Assembly: GCF_965137005.1 (NCBI RefSeq)
Contig: NZ_CBCRXM010000004.1
Location: forward strand, 186,001 to 250,000
Length of the DNA stretch: 64,000 nt
Direction: 5' to 3'
DNA from: Sphingomonas_O antarctica
Lineage (GTDB): Bacteria; Pseudomonadota; Alphaproteobacteria; Sphingomonadales; Sphingomonadaceae
Shown: in pieces, positions 8,528-16,631 of the stretch
How the letters are laid out: each line of letters begins with the position of its first letter
Numbering within the stretch: position 1 is the stretch's first letter
Notes under the pieces: generated by a model
Database searches by the model: none
Told to the model about the DNA's origin: nothing
The model's input: only the letters and a program-made list of their open reading frames with translations
Translations under genes and position numbers: made by a program

Positions 8528-10510
8528 TCAGTTGCCTTTCGCCAATCGCGCCTTGTACGCCTCGACCGACAACGGACGCCCGAGGAAGCCCGAAACCAGT
8601 TCGGCGGCGGGCTTCGAACTGCCGGGCGCGAGGACCGCGGCGCGATACGCGGCGGCGGTTTTGGTGTTGCGTAGGCCGTCTTTTTCGAAGCGGCTGTACA
8701 TGTCGACCGCAATCGCCTTCGACCACATGTAGGTGTAATAAAACGCGCTATAGCCGCTGAGGTGGCCGAAGCTGTCCTGCATGTGCGTGCCTTCGGGGTA
8801 CGGCATGAAGGTGTAGGGCCGGTCGAGTTCGCGCGCTTCGGCGCTCAGGTCGGCCTGGGGCGGACCCGAGTGGAAACCGAGGCTGATGTTCGACAGGCCC
8901 AACTGGCGGCGATCGCCATAGGCTTCCGCGAAATACCGGGCCTTGTTCATCCGCTCCACCAAATCCTTCGGGATGGTCTTGCCGTTCTTGTCGACCGCGA
9001 ATTTGCTGAGCGTGCCGTAATCCCACACCCAGTTTTCGAGCATTTGCGAGGGCGCCTCGACGAAATCCCATTCGATGTTGAACGGGTTGGCGCCTTCCCA
9101 ATTCTGCTGTCCCGCGAAGATGCCGTGGATCAGATGGCCATATTCGTGGAGGAACGTTTCCACGTCGCGGTGCTCCATCAGGCCGGTGGTGTGATCGCCG
9201 GCGGGGAAGTTCGTCACCAGCGCGAAGGTCGGGATTTGCCGCCCGGTAATGCCCATGCGGATCGGCACGACATTGGCGTGATTATATTTGCCGGGGCGCG
9301 GGTGCGTATCGAAATAGAATTGGCCGATCAGCTTGCCGTCCTGGTACATTTCATACGGTTCGACGGACGGATCCCAGGTCGCGGTCTTCCACGGCTTGAT
9401 TTCCACGCCGAACAGGTCGCGGGTCCATTGCAGGATGCCGTCGCGGACGTTGTTGTATGCGAAATACTGGCGCACCTCCTGCGGATCGACGGTGTACGCT
9501 TCCTTGCGGATCAGCTGCTGGACGTAGCCGGTGCTCCACGGATTGATCTGGCCACCGGGGTTGAACAGGGCATAACGCGCCTGCATCTTGCCGAAGTCGC
9601 GCGTTGCGGCGTCCTTGGCCGCGGTGTCGATCTGCGCGAGGAATTCCCGCGCCTTGGTCGGCGTGCCGATCATCTTGTCCTCGAGCGCCAGCGTGGCGAA
9701 GTCGGGACGGCCGAGGAGTTTGGCGAGTTCGTCACGCTTGGCGAACAGTTCGGTCAGGATCGCGTCATTGCCCGGATAGGCGCGGGTCAGGTTGGCGAAA
9801 TAGAGCCGCTTCCGCAGGTCTTCATTCTGCGCGTAGGACATGACCGGGCCGAGATCGGGATAATCGGTCGAGATGGTCACCAGCCCATCGGCGCCGGGCT
9901 TGTGCGCGGCGATGAAGTCGGCGGGCAGGCCGGCCAGATCCTCGGGCTTGGCGGTGACGGTCTTGCGGCCGTCGGCAATCGCCTTGTCGAACTCGATGCC
10001 GAGTTCGTTGATCCGGCTTTTCAGCGCCGTCACCTTGGCGCGGGTTGCCTCGTCGCGCGACACGCCGTTGCGATCATATTGGCCGAGTGCGCGGGTGAGG
10101 GCGACCTGACCCGCGGCGTCGAGCCGTTTGCCGTCGATGGTCTTCAGCCGCTTATAAGCCGGTACCGACAGATACAACGCGTCCTGCGCGTCCGAGGCAC
10201 GCGCTTGGCAGGCGCGGCCAGCGTTGCGGCGGGCATCGTCGGGGGCGATTTCAGCGAGCATGCCGGCGTCGTTGCCGCCATCGTCGAGGAAGCGCTGAAT
10301 CTCGTCGAATTCGTGCGCGGTGGCGTAGGCGCCGGTCGGCTTGCCCGTCTCGAACGCGGTGCGCAGGCGCACGGCTTCGTTGAGGAACTGGTCGCAATTG
10401 GCCTTGGCTTCGTCAGCCGATGCCGGGTTGAGGCGCGGCGCGGTGTCGAACGACGCGGCGAGCGCGGGGGTGGCGGTGGACAGCAGCAAGACAGCGGCAA
10501 ACAGACGCAT
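8528..10510 (-). CDS. Secreted M3-family zinc metallopeptidase (oligopeptidase A / Dcp-like)
   Basis: Zinc endopeptidase for short peptides. The 660-residue protein begins with a signal peptide (MRLFAAVLLL with the cleavage region ending TPALA-A), so it should act in the periplasm. The thermolysin-type HExxH site is HEYGH, preceded by VETFLHEYGHLIHG, and the downstream half has the M3-type GFHSGPPQ and YTYMWSKAIAVDMY segments. Length fits M3 peptidases. It faces rnr across a 74-bp divergent region and lies upstream of glpD with a 133-bp gap, so it is probably its own unit. Confidence 0.93.
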   Translation of the reverse strand: MRLFAAVLLLSTATPALAASFDTAPRLNPASADEAKANCDQFLNEAVRLRTAFETGKPTGAYATAHEFDEIQRFLDDGGNDAGMLAEIAPDDARRNAGRACQARASDAQDALYLSVPAYKRLKTIDGKRLDAAGQVALTRALGQYDRNGVSRDEATRAKVTALKSRINELGIEFDKAIADGRKTVTAKPEDLAGLPADFIAAHKPGADGLVTISTDYPDLGPVMSYAQNEDLRKRLYFANLTRAYPGNDAILTELFAKRDELAKLLGRPDFATLALEDKMIGTPTKAREFLAQIDTAAKDAATRDFGKMQARYALFNPGGQINPWSTGYVQQLIRKEAYTVDPQEVRQYFAYNNVRDGILQWTRDLFGVEIKPWKTATWDPSVEPYEMYQDGKLIGQFYFDTHPRPGKYNHANVVPIRMGITGRQIPTFALVTNFPAGDHTTGLMEHRDVETFLHEYGHLIHGIFAGQQNWEGANPFNIEWDFVEAPSQMLENWVWDYGTLSKFAVDKNGKTIPKDLVERMNKARYFAEAYGDRRQLGLSNISLGFHSGPPQADLSAEARELDRPYTFMPYPEGTHMQDSFGHLSGYSAFYYTYMWSKAIAVDMYSRFEKDGLRNTKTAAAYRAAVLAPGSSKPAAELVSGFLGRPLSVEAYKARLAKGN

Positions 10511-10584
10511 CGATATTCCTCCCGATTCTCATGTCGGCCTCGCTAATGGCGCGGCGCATCGACGGCAACGCCTGCGCTCCCTAG

Positions 10585-12780
10585 ATGGGCAAGATGCGCA
10601 AACCCATCGGCATGCCTTCGCGTCAGCAAATTCTGGATTTCATCGCGTCGTCGGATCAACCGGCGGGAAAGCGCGAAATCGCCCGCGCCTTCGGGTTGCA
10701 CGGTGCGGACAAGATCGCATTGAAGGTGCTGCTCAAGGATATGGCCGATGAAGGGCTGATCGACGCCGCGCCGGGCCGCGCGTTCCACAAGATGGGCGGG
10801 GTGCCCAAGGTGACGGTGCTGCGCGTCGTCGACAGCGATGGCGATAGCGTGTTCGCGGTGCCCGACCAGTGGCAAGGCGATGGTCCGCCGCCACGGCTAC
10901 GCGTGGTCGAGAAGGGGCGGCGGACAGCGCTAGGGATCGGCGACCGTATTCTGGCGCGGACGGAAGAGGCCGGCAGAGGTCTGGTCGCCCACCCGATGAA
11001 GAAACTCGCGCGAGGCGAGGAGATGATGCTCGGCGTGGTGCGTAAGGAGGGCGAGCGGGCGTACCTGAAACCCGTCGACAAGCGCGAGCGGCGCGAGACG
11101 ATGATCTCCGATCTGGGCGATGCGCGCGACGGCGATCTGGTGCTGGCGGAAAAAGCCGGGCGGCCACCGCGGATCACCGCGCGGGTCACGCAAGTGCTGG
11201 GCGATCCATTCGCCCCGCGCAGTTTCAGCCTGATCGCGATCCACAAATACGGCCTGGCGCACGTATTCGGCGAGGACGTGATCGAGGAAGCGCACAAGGT
11301 TGCCAAACTCGATCTCGGCGAACGAGAGGATCTGCGGCATCTGCCGATCGTCGCGATCGACCCGATCGACGCGCGTGACCATGACGATGCGGTGTGGGCG
11401 TCGCCGCGCGACGATGGCGGGTTCGACGCCATCGTCGCGATCGCCGATGTGTCGTTCTACGTCCGCACCGGATCGCCGCTCGACCGCGAAGCGCGCAAGC
11501 GCGGCAATAGTGCTTATTTCCCCGACCGCGTCGTGCCCATGCTGCCCGAGGAATTATCGGCGGACATCTGCTCGCTGAAAGCAGGGAAGGATCGCGCGGC
11601 GCTCGCCTGCCATCTCGTCATCGACAAGGCGGGGAAGCTGGCGTCATGGCGTTTCACGCGGGCGAAAATCCGGGTGAGCGAAAACCTGGCTTACGAAGAG
11701 GCGCAGCGGCGCATGGATGCGGGCGAGGCCGAGCCGCACCTGAAGGATTTGTGGTCGGCCTGGGCGTTGCTGGCCAAGGCGCGGGACAATCGCGCGCCGC
11801 TGAACCTCGACCTGCCCGAACGCCGCGTGCAGATCGACGACGCGGGGCGCATCACCAGCGTCGCCGTCCGCGAACGCCTCGACGCGCACCGGTTGATCGA
11901 AGACTTCATGATCGCGGCCAACGTCGCCGCGGCGAAGGCGCTCGAAGCCAAGAAATCGCCTGTCATGTACCGTGTCCACGAGGTGCCGGGCCGCGAAAAG
12001 CTGGTCACGCTCAAGGATTATCTCGCCACCTTCGGCGTCAATTTCGCGCTGGGGCAAGTCGTCACGCCCGCGACGTTCAACCGGCTGCTCGAACTGGTCG
12101 GCGATGCTGAGCACCGGCAACAGGTGATGGAGCAAGTGCTGCGGACGCAGACCCAAGCCTATTACGCGCCCGCCAATCTGGGCCATTTCGGGCTCGCATT
12201 GGGGAGTTATGCGCACTTCACGTCGCCGATCCGGCGCTATGCCGATCTGATCGTCCATCGCGCGCTGGTGCGCAGCTATGCGCTCGGCCCCGGCGGGCTG
12301 ACCGACGACGAAGCGGGGTCGATGCCGCGCATCGGCGAAGCGATTTCCGCCGCCGAGCGCCGCGCGATGGAGGCAGAGCGGGAGACGGTTGATCGTTATG
12401 TCGCGGCCTATCTTTCCGAACGTGTCGGGACGGTGCTCGAAACGCGGATCACGGGCGTCGCGAGTTTCGGGTTCTTCGCAACCGTAGACGGTATCGGTGG
12501 TGATGGCTTGGTGCCGGTTTCGACGCTGGGCGACGATTATTATCGCTTCGACGAAGGCGCGCGGACATTGATCGGCGACCATAGCGGCACGCGATATGCG
12601 TCGGGCATGACCCTGCCGTTGCGGCTGGCCGAGGCCGATCCGATCAGCGGATCGCTGCGTTTCGAATTGCCCGAAGGTGGGTCGGCGCCGCGTCGGCCAG
12701 TGGGCGACGGGCGGCGGCCCGCGATGGGCAAGCGCGGTCGCCCCGCCGGCATCCGTCACAAGGGCGGAAAGAGAAAATGA
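10585..12780 (+). CDS. rnr: Ribonuclease R
   Basis: 3'-to-5' processive exoribonuclease that degrades structured RNA. The 731-residue protein shows an N-terminal winged-helix segment (QQILDFIASS), cold-shock-like domains, the RNB catalytic domain with DPIDARDHDDAVW (Mg-binding Asp cluster) and SPIRRYADLIVHRAL, then an S1 domain (VGTVLETRITGVASFGFFA). A short basic tail (KRGRPAGIRHKGGKRK) replaces the longer Lys-rich tail of E. coli RNase R. The start at 10585 is the first ATG; 10594 and a further in-frame ATG are alternatives. Confidence 0.96.
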   Translation: MGKMRKPIGMPSRQQILDFIASSDQPAGKREIARAFGLHGADKIALKVLLKDMADEGLIDAAPGRAFHKMGGVPKVTVLRVVDSDGDSVFAVPDQWQGDGPPPRLRVVEKGRRTALGIGDRILARTEEAGRGLVAHPMKKLARGEEMMLGVVRKEGERAYLKPVDKRERRETMISDLGDARDGDLVLAEKAGRPPRITARVTQVLGDPFAPRSFSLIAIHKYGLAHVFGEDVIEEAHKVAKLDLGEREDLRHLPIVAIDPIDARDHDDAVWASPRDDGGFDAIVAIADVSFYVRTGSPLDREARKRGNSAYFPDRVVPMLPEELSADICSLKAGKDRAALACHLVIDKAGKLASWRFTRAKIRVSENLAYEEAQRRMDAGEAEPHLKDLWSAWALLAKARDNRAPLNLDLPERRVQIDDAGRITSVAVRERLDAHRLIEDFMIAANVAAAKALEAKKSPVMYRVHEVPGREKLVTLKDYLATFGVNFALGQVVTPATFNRLLELVGDAEHRQQVMEQVLRTQTQAYYAPANLGHFGLALGSYAHFTSPIRRYADLIVHRALVRSYALGPGGLTDDEAGSMPRIGEAISAAERRAMEAERETVDRYVAAYLSERVGTVLETRITGVASFGFFATVDGIGGDGLVPVSTLGDDYYRFDEGARTLIGDHSGTRYASGMTLPLRLAEADPISGSLRFELPEGGSAPRRPVGDGRRPAMGKRGRPAGIRHKGGKRK

Positions 12781-12814
12781 CATTTCGATGACATTTTCAC
12801 TTCACTTTAGTGAA
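12777..12814 (+). promoter_or_regulatory. Repeat and palindrome cluster ahead of the small TPR gene
   Basis: ATGACATTT occurs twice, at 12777-12785 (overlapping the rnr stop) and 12788-12796, followed by the inverted repeat TTCACT-TT-AGTGAA at 12801-12814. The cluster is AT-rich compared with its surroundings and ends about 40 bases before the start at 12856. It looks like a promoter/operator region; the binding protein is unknown. Confidence 0.4.
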
Positions 12815-12855
12815 ACAGAGGCATAGCTTTCCCCAATAACGATAGGGGACGTCTC

Positions 12856-13209
12856 ATGCGGAATGCTGTTTTTGCGGTAGTTGCCCTCGGCGTATCGATC
12901 ATAATGCCATTGTCCCCGGCCGTTGCTCAGCCTGTGGATAACTCGCTCACGGTGACCGGCGAACGCACGGCTGGGGCGCTTGCGCAGTATCAGGCGCGTG
13001 TTGCGGCGACGCCGGGCGACGAGACCGCGTGGCTCAACATCGCCATTCTTCAGAAACACGCCGGGCGTACAGCGGAAGCGCAGCAAGCCGTCGAGCGCGT
13101 GATGGCGCTCGGCAATGCGGTCGTGCAGAACCAGTTCGGCGACGACGTCTGGACGCACGATTGGGCGCAGAACGTGACGGCGCGGCCGGTCACGCTCGCA
13201 CTGCGCTGA
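12856..13209 (+). CDS. Small exported TPR-type protein of unknown function
   Basis: 117-residue protein with a signal peptide (cleavage region near SPAVAQ-P) and one TPR-like helix pair (TAWLNIAILQKHAGRTAEAQQAVERVMAL, residues about 57-86). The remaining C-terminal 30 residues show no motif. It probably acts in the periplasm; one or two TPR units usually mediate protein contacts. The start has an AGGGGA ribosome-binding site about 8 bases upstream. It has its own intergenic region of 75 bases with operator-like repeats and no partner gene on the same strand. Function not recognised. Confidence 0.75.
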   Translation: MRNAVFAVVALGVSIIMPLSPAVAQPVDNSLTVTGERTAGALAQYQARVAATPGDETAWLNIAILQKHAGRTAEAQQAVERVMALGNAVVQNQFGDDVWTHDWAQNVTARPVTLALR

Positions 13210-13275
13210 TCCACAAACGGCAGGTTCGTTAGTCGATTACAGCCTGGGCAGTGACCTTGCGTCGTTGTGACCCCG

Positions 13276-13830
13276 TCACAGCTTGGGCAAGGTCACCCCG
13301 CGCTGCCCCATATATTTCCCCGCGCGGTCGGCGTAACTGACTTCGCAGGGTTCATTCCCCTGCAGAAACAGGAACTGACAGGCGCCTTCATTGGCGTAGA
13401 TCTTGGCGGGTAGCGGTGTGGTGTTCGAGAATTCGAGTGTCACGTGACCCTCCCAGCCCGGCTCCAGCGGGGTCACGTTCACGATGATGCCGCAGCGTGC
13501 ATACGTCGATTTGCCGAGGCAGATGACCAGCACATCCCGCGGCACACGGAAATATTCGACGGTGCGGGCAAGGGCAAAGCTGTTCGGCGGAATGACGCAG
13601 CAATCGGTCTTGCGATCGACGAAGCTGTTGGCGGCGAAGTCCTTCGGATCGACGATCACGCTGTCGATGTTGGTGAAGATCTTGAACTCGTCCGACACGC
13701 GCGCATCATAGCCGTAAGACGACAGGCCATAGCTGATGCAGCCGTCGCGTTTTTGCGACTCCACGAACGGCTCGATCATGCCGTTGGTCAGAGCCTGTTC
13801 GCGAATCCAGCGGTCGGATTGAATGGTCAT
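13276..13830 (-). CDS. dcd: dCTP deaminase
   Basis: Converts dCTP to dUTP, feeding dTTP synthesis. The 184-residue protein contains the family landmarks GLSSYGYDARV, GKSTYARCGIIVNVTPLEPGWEGHVTLEFSN and a C-terminal YADRAGKYMGQRG tail that folds over the active site in the trimer. Length is typical. It is the last gene of the leftward set HlyD-UPF0262-cdd-M24-dcd, 12 bases after the M24 gene, placing it with cytidine deaminase in pyrimidine nucleotide metabolism. Confidence 0.97.
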   Translation of the reverse strand: MTIQSDRWIREQALTNGMIEPFVESQKRDGCISYGLSSYGYDARVSDEFKIFTNIDSVIVDPKDFAANSFVDRKTDCCVIPPNSFALARTVEYFRVPRDVLVICLGKSTYARCGIIVNVTPLEPGWEGHVTLEFSNTTPLPAKIYANEGACQFLFLQGNEPCEVSYADRAGKYMGQRGVTLPKL

Positions 13831-13842
13831 GGCGCGCGCCTA

Positions 13843-14529
13843 TCAGTCGAGCAGGCGTTCGTAAAAGCCGCCGAAACTGCCGTCCACGCTGACGAGGTGG
13901 ATTTCGCCGATCCATAAGCGGTCCTGACCCAATGGATCGGGATCGCGCAACCGGCCGGTGTTCGCAGGATTGATGCGGTAGAAGTCCTTTTCGCCGGGCA
14001 AGTGCGCGTGCGGAAATTCGCCGACGATGTGTCCGCCGATCACGCCGCCGAAACGCCAGCCTTGCTGTTCCGCCCAGTCGGTTGCGAGGGCATATAACGC
14101 GGCCCCGGTGATGTCTTGATTGCCTTGGTAAGCCGCCTGCATCGCATCGAAGCCACGCGAAAGATCGGCAACCAAGGCGTGTTTGAGCGGATCGTCGCCC
14201 ACGACATAACTGCGTCCGACATCGGCTTCCCAGTTTTCGAACACCGGCCCGAGATCGAGGTAGACCAGATCGTCGGCCGCGATCGTCAGGACCGGCGGGT
14301 TGTCGCGCGCGGTACATTTCGCGTTGGCGCCCGCACGGCAGATGCGCTTGTGCCAATGCTCGGTGACGCCGAAATCCAGTTCGGCAAGAGCGTAAATATC
14401 CTTTTCGACCTCACGTTCGGTCCGGCCCGCAGCGACGAAGCCGCGTGCCTCGATCGCGTCGAGCAGGGCCATGGCGCGCGCCTCCGCTGCGTGGAGTTCG
14501 GCCAACCGTTCAGCGCGTGACAAGCTCAT
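13843..14529 (-). CDS. M24-family (creatinase/aminopeptidase-like) metallopeptidase
   Basis: 228-residue pita-bread-fold protein related to Xaa-Pro dipeptidases and methionine aminopeptidases. Likely metal ligands are the Asp residues of VYLDLGPVFENWEADVGR, His in GGHIVGEFPHAHLPG and the Glu in WIGEIH. It lacks the N-terminal creatinase domain of PepP/PepQ. The ATG at 14529 overlaps the cdd stop (ATGA), which sets the start; the frame continues upstream but there belongs to cdd in another frame. The substrate is unknown; its place between cdd and dcd does not reveal a role in pyrimidine metabolism. Confidence 0.85.
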   Translation of the reverse strand: MSLSRAERLAELHAAEARAMALLDAIEARGFVAAGRTEREVEKDIYALAELDFGVTEHWHKRICRAGANAKCTARDNPPVLTIAADDLVYLDLGPVFENWEADVGRSYVVGDDPLKHALVADLSRGFDAMQAAYQGNQDITGAALYALATDWAEQQGWRFGGVIGGHIVGEFPHAHLPGEKDFYRINPANTGRLRDPDPLGQDRLWIGEIHLVSVDGSFGGFYERLLD

Positions 14530-14942
14530 CCGATACCCAGATCCGCGGGGCCGAACGCGTGGGGCAGGAGGATCGACAGCCGGTGCTGCTCGGTCGCGTC
14601 GCTTCCGCCGGCGAGGCAGTGAATCAGGATGTCGCGTTTGCCCAGTTGCGCCGCCTCGTTGATCAGCTGACGACATCGTCCGCACGGGCGGCAGGGCTCG
14701 GCACCATCGCCACCAACCACCGCGATCTCCACCACGTCGGCCAGGCGCCCGTCATTTGCCGCCTTGGCCAGCGCAACGGTCTCCGCACACAATGACAGGC
14801 CATAGCTCGCATTTTCGACATTCGCGCCGGTGATGATCGTGCCGTCGGTCATCAGCAACGCCGCGCCGACATGAAACCGCGAATAGGGCGCATAAGCGCG
14901 GGTCGCCGCGTCGCGCGCGGCCTGGAACAATGCTTCGGTCAT
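14526..14942 (-). CDS. cdd: Cytidine deaminase
   Basis: Deaminates cytidine and deoxycytidine to uridine and deoxyuridine in pyrimidine salvage. The 138-residue protein is a tetrameric-type enzyme: CAETVAL provides a zinc ligand and the catalytic Glu, and PCRPCGRCRQ the other zinc cysteines. The substrate segment GANVENASYGLSLCAE is intact. It overlaps the M24 gene (ATGA) and starts 1 base after the UPF0262 stop, so it is part of one operon with dcd. Confidence 0.96.
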   Translation of the reverse strand: MTEALFQAARDAATRAYAPYSRFHVGAALLMTDGTIITGANVENASYGLSLCAETVALAKAANDGRLADVVEIAVVGGDGAEPCRPCGRCRQLINEAAQLGKRDILIHCLAGGSDATEQHRLSILLPHAFGPADLGIG

Positions 14943-14943
14943 G

Positions 14944-15444
14944 TCAGCCCCGGATATGCAGCACGCAGATCAGCGTGAACAGCCGCCGCGCGGTGTCGAA
15001 ATCAATGTCGATCTTGCCCGCCAGCCGCTCCTTGAGCAGGTGCGAGGCTTCGTCATGGATGCCGCGCCGCGCCATATCGATCGTCTCGATGGTCGCCGGC
15101 GTCGACGTTTTCACCGCCGAGAAATAGCTGTCGCAGATCGCGAAATACTCACGGATCGGGCGCTGGAACCGGCCCATTGCCAGCATCAGCGTTTCGAGAT
15201 GCTGACCGTCCTCGCTGGCGATATGCCAGCACAGGCGGCCCTCCTGAACCGCCAGCTTCAGACGGTAGGGCCCGGCATAGCCCTCCGGATAGAGTTTGCA
15301 CGGCGCAAAATGATTGCCTTCGAGCAGGTCGAAAATCGCAACCCGGCGTTCCTGTTCGATATCGGCACTGCGCCAGACGATCGATTGCTGGTCGAGGTCG
15401 ATGGCGATCAGGCGCGGATCGCCAACGCCTTCACTCGTGCTCAC
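14944..15444 (-). CDS. UPF0262 family protein
   Basis: Conserved alphaproteobacterial protein of unknown function, 166 residues, cytoplasmic, without membrane segments. Recognisable segments are RLIAIDLDQQSI, the FDLLEGNHFAP region, and IDFDTARRLFTLICVLHIRG at the C-terminus. The GTG at 15444 overlaps the HlyD stop (GTGA), which matches the many coupled starts in this window and gives the normal family length; a longer frame runs back into the HlyD gene. Its place between an efflux adaptor and pyrimidine salvage genes gives no clear function. Confidence 0.88.
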   Translation of the reverse strand: MSTSEGVGDPRLIAIDLDQQSIVWRSADIEQERRVAIFDLLEGNHFAPCKLYPEGYAGPYRLKLAVQEGRLCWHIASEDGQHLETLMLAMGRFQRPIREYFAICDSYFSAVKTSTPATIETIDMARRGIHDEASHLLKERLAGKIDIDFDTARRLFTLICVLHIRG

Positions 15445-16526
15445 TGACGGACGTCGACGGTGACGTTGGCGCTCCATCCGGCGACCAACGGACGGTCGGG
15501 CTGTTCGTCGAGGACCAGCCGCACAGGCACGCGCTGCGTCACCTTGACCCAATTGCCCGTCGCATTCTGCGCCGGCAGCAGCGAGAATTGCGAGCCGGTG
15601 CCCGCGCCGATGCTGGTGACGTGCGCCGCGAATTTGCGACCCGGCACCGCGTCGATTTCGACCGTCGCGCGTTGGCCCGGGCGAATTTTGGCGAGCTGGG
15701 TTTCCTTGAAATTGGCTTCGATCCAATAGCCCTTGTCGGCGACAATCGAAATCAGCGGTAATTGCTGAGGCGCGAGATTGCCGAGTTCGAGGCGATCGGT
15801 CTGGGTGATCCGCCCCGCCATCGGTGCGCGAACCTGAGTACGCGCAAGGTCGAGGCGCGCCCGTTCGAGCTGAGCCATGGCCGCGGCGACCGCAGGTGGA
15901 ACGCTGCCACCACCATTGCCCAGCGCGGCAGTTGCCGCCTGAGCCGTGGCGCGTGCTGCGGTGATATCCGCGCTGGACGCCAATTCGTCCTGACGCGCTT
16001 TGACATAGGCGGCCTGGGCCGCGTCATACGCCGCGCGGGTGGTAAAGCCGCGCTTCAAAAGCGACGCCTGACGGTCGAAATTGTCGTGTGCCAGCGCGGT
16101 TGCGGCGTGATTGGCGGTCACGTCGGCCTGCTTCGAGCCGATATCCGCGCCTCGCGCCGCCGCTTGCCCCTCAAGCTGCGCATAATTGACGCGCGCAGTG
16201 GCGAGCGCCGCTTCGGCTTGCAGCACCGCAATACGAAAAGGCGCAGGATCGATCGTGAACAGCAGGTCGCCCGCCTTGACGACGTCGTTTTCCTTGACCC
16301 GCACGTCGACGATCCGCCCGGTCACTTCGGGGGCCACGCTCGAAACCGGAGCATCGATCAGGGCATTATCGGTGGTCACCGTTCGCCCGGAAGTCAGCCA
16401 GAAGAACAGTCCGACCGCCACGATCAGCACCGGCACGCCGAACATCAGCGGCAGGCGCCACCACGGGCGGCGCGCGGGTACGGCGTCGATTGCGGTCGCG
16501 GTGTCGATGGCGGTGCTGTCGTTCAC
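15441..16526 (-). CDS. HlyD/EmrA-type periplasmic adaptor (membrane fusion protein)
   Basis: 361-residue adaptor that would link an inner-membrane exporter to an outer-membrane channel. It has a short cytoplasmic N-terminus, one transmembrane helix at about residues 24-46, a barrel-sandwich half-motif (APEVTGRIVDVRVKENDVVKAGDLLF), a long alpha-helical hairpin (about residues 105-220) and the second lipoyl half plus beta-barrel (RVRAPMAGRITQ, then EIDAVPGRKF). EmrA-type adaptors normally pair with an EmrB-type MFS pump, but none is present here, so the partner is encoded elsewhere or the gene is an orphan. First gene of a five-gene operon. Confidence 0.9.
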   Translation of the reverse strand: MNDSTAIDTATAIDAVPARRPWWRLPLMFGVPVLIVAVGLFFWLTSGRTVTTDNALIDAPVSSVAPEVTGRIVDVRVKENDVVKAGDLLFTIDPAPFRIAVLQAEAALATARVNYAQLEGQAAARGADIGSKQADVTANHAATALAHDNFDRQASLLKRGFTTRAAYDAAQAAYVKARQDELASSADITAARATAQAATAALGNGGGSVPPAVAAAMAQLERARLDLARTQVRAPMAGRITQTDRLELGNLAPQQLPLISIVADKGYWIEANFKETQLAKIRPGQRATVEIDAVPGRKFAAHVTSIGAGTGSQFSLLPAQNATGNWVKVTQRVPVRLVLDEQPDRPLVAGWSANVTVDVRQ

Positions 16527-16576
16527 GTCAATTCCACTTGGTTCCTTTTGTGCAACGCATCAACCCGCGATTTGGC

Positions 16577-16585
16577 TGTGGATAT
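16577..16585 (+). promoter_or_regulatory. Near-consensus DnaA box upstream of dnaB
   Basis: TGTGGATAT matches the reverse of the DnaA box TTATNCACA at eight of nine positions. It lies 47 bases upstream of dnaB in the 105-bp region shared with the divergent HlyD operon. A single box can arise by chance, so this is only a candidate site. Confidence 0.25.
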
Positions 16586-16631
16586 CGGGGGCGACTTGAA
16601 ACGGCGGTGGCGTCGCTGATCCGGGACGCGC

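Noticed and set aside
8762..10546. Long + strand frame of 594 codons opposite the M3 peptidase
   Set aside because: The minus strand carries a complete signal peptide, HEYGH site and family motifs; the plus frame is a shadow.
12933..12941. Exact DnaA box TGTGGATAA within the small TPR gene
   Set aside because: A single 9-mer in coding sequence is expected by chance about once per window this size; no cluster of boxes or AT-rich region marks an origin.
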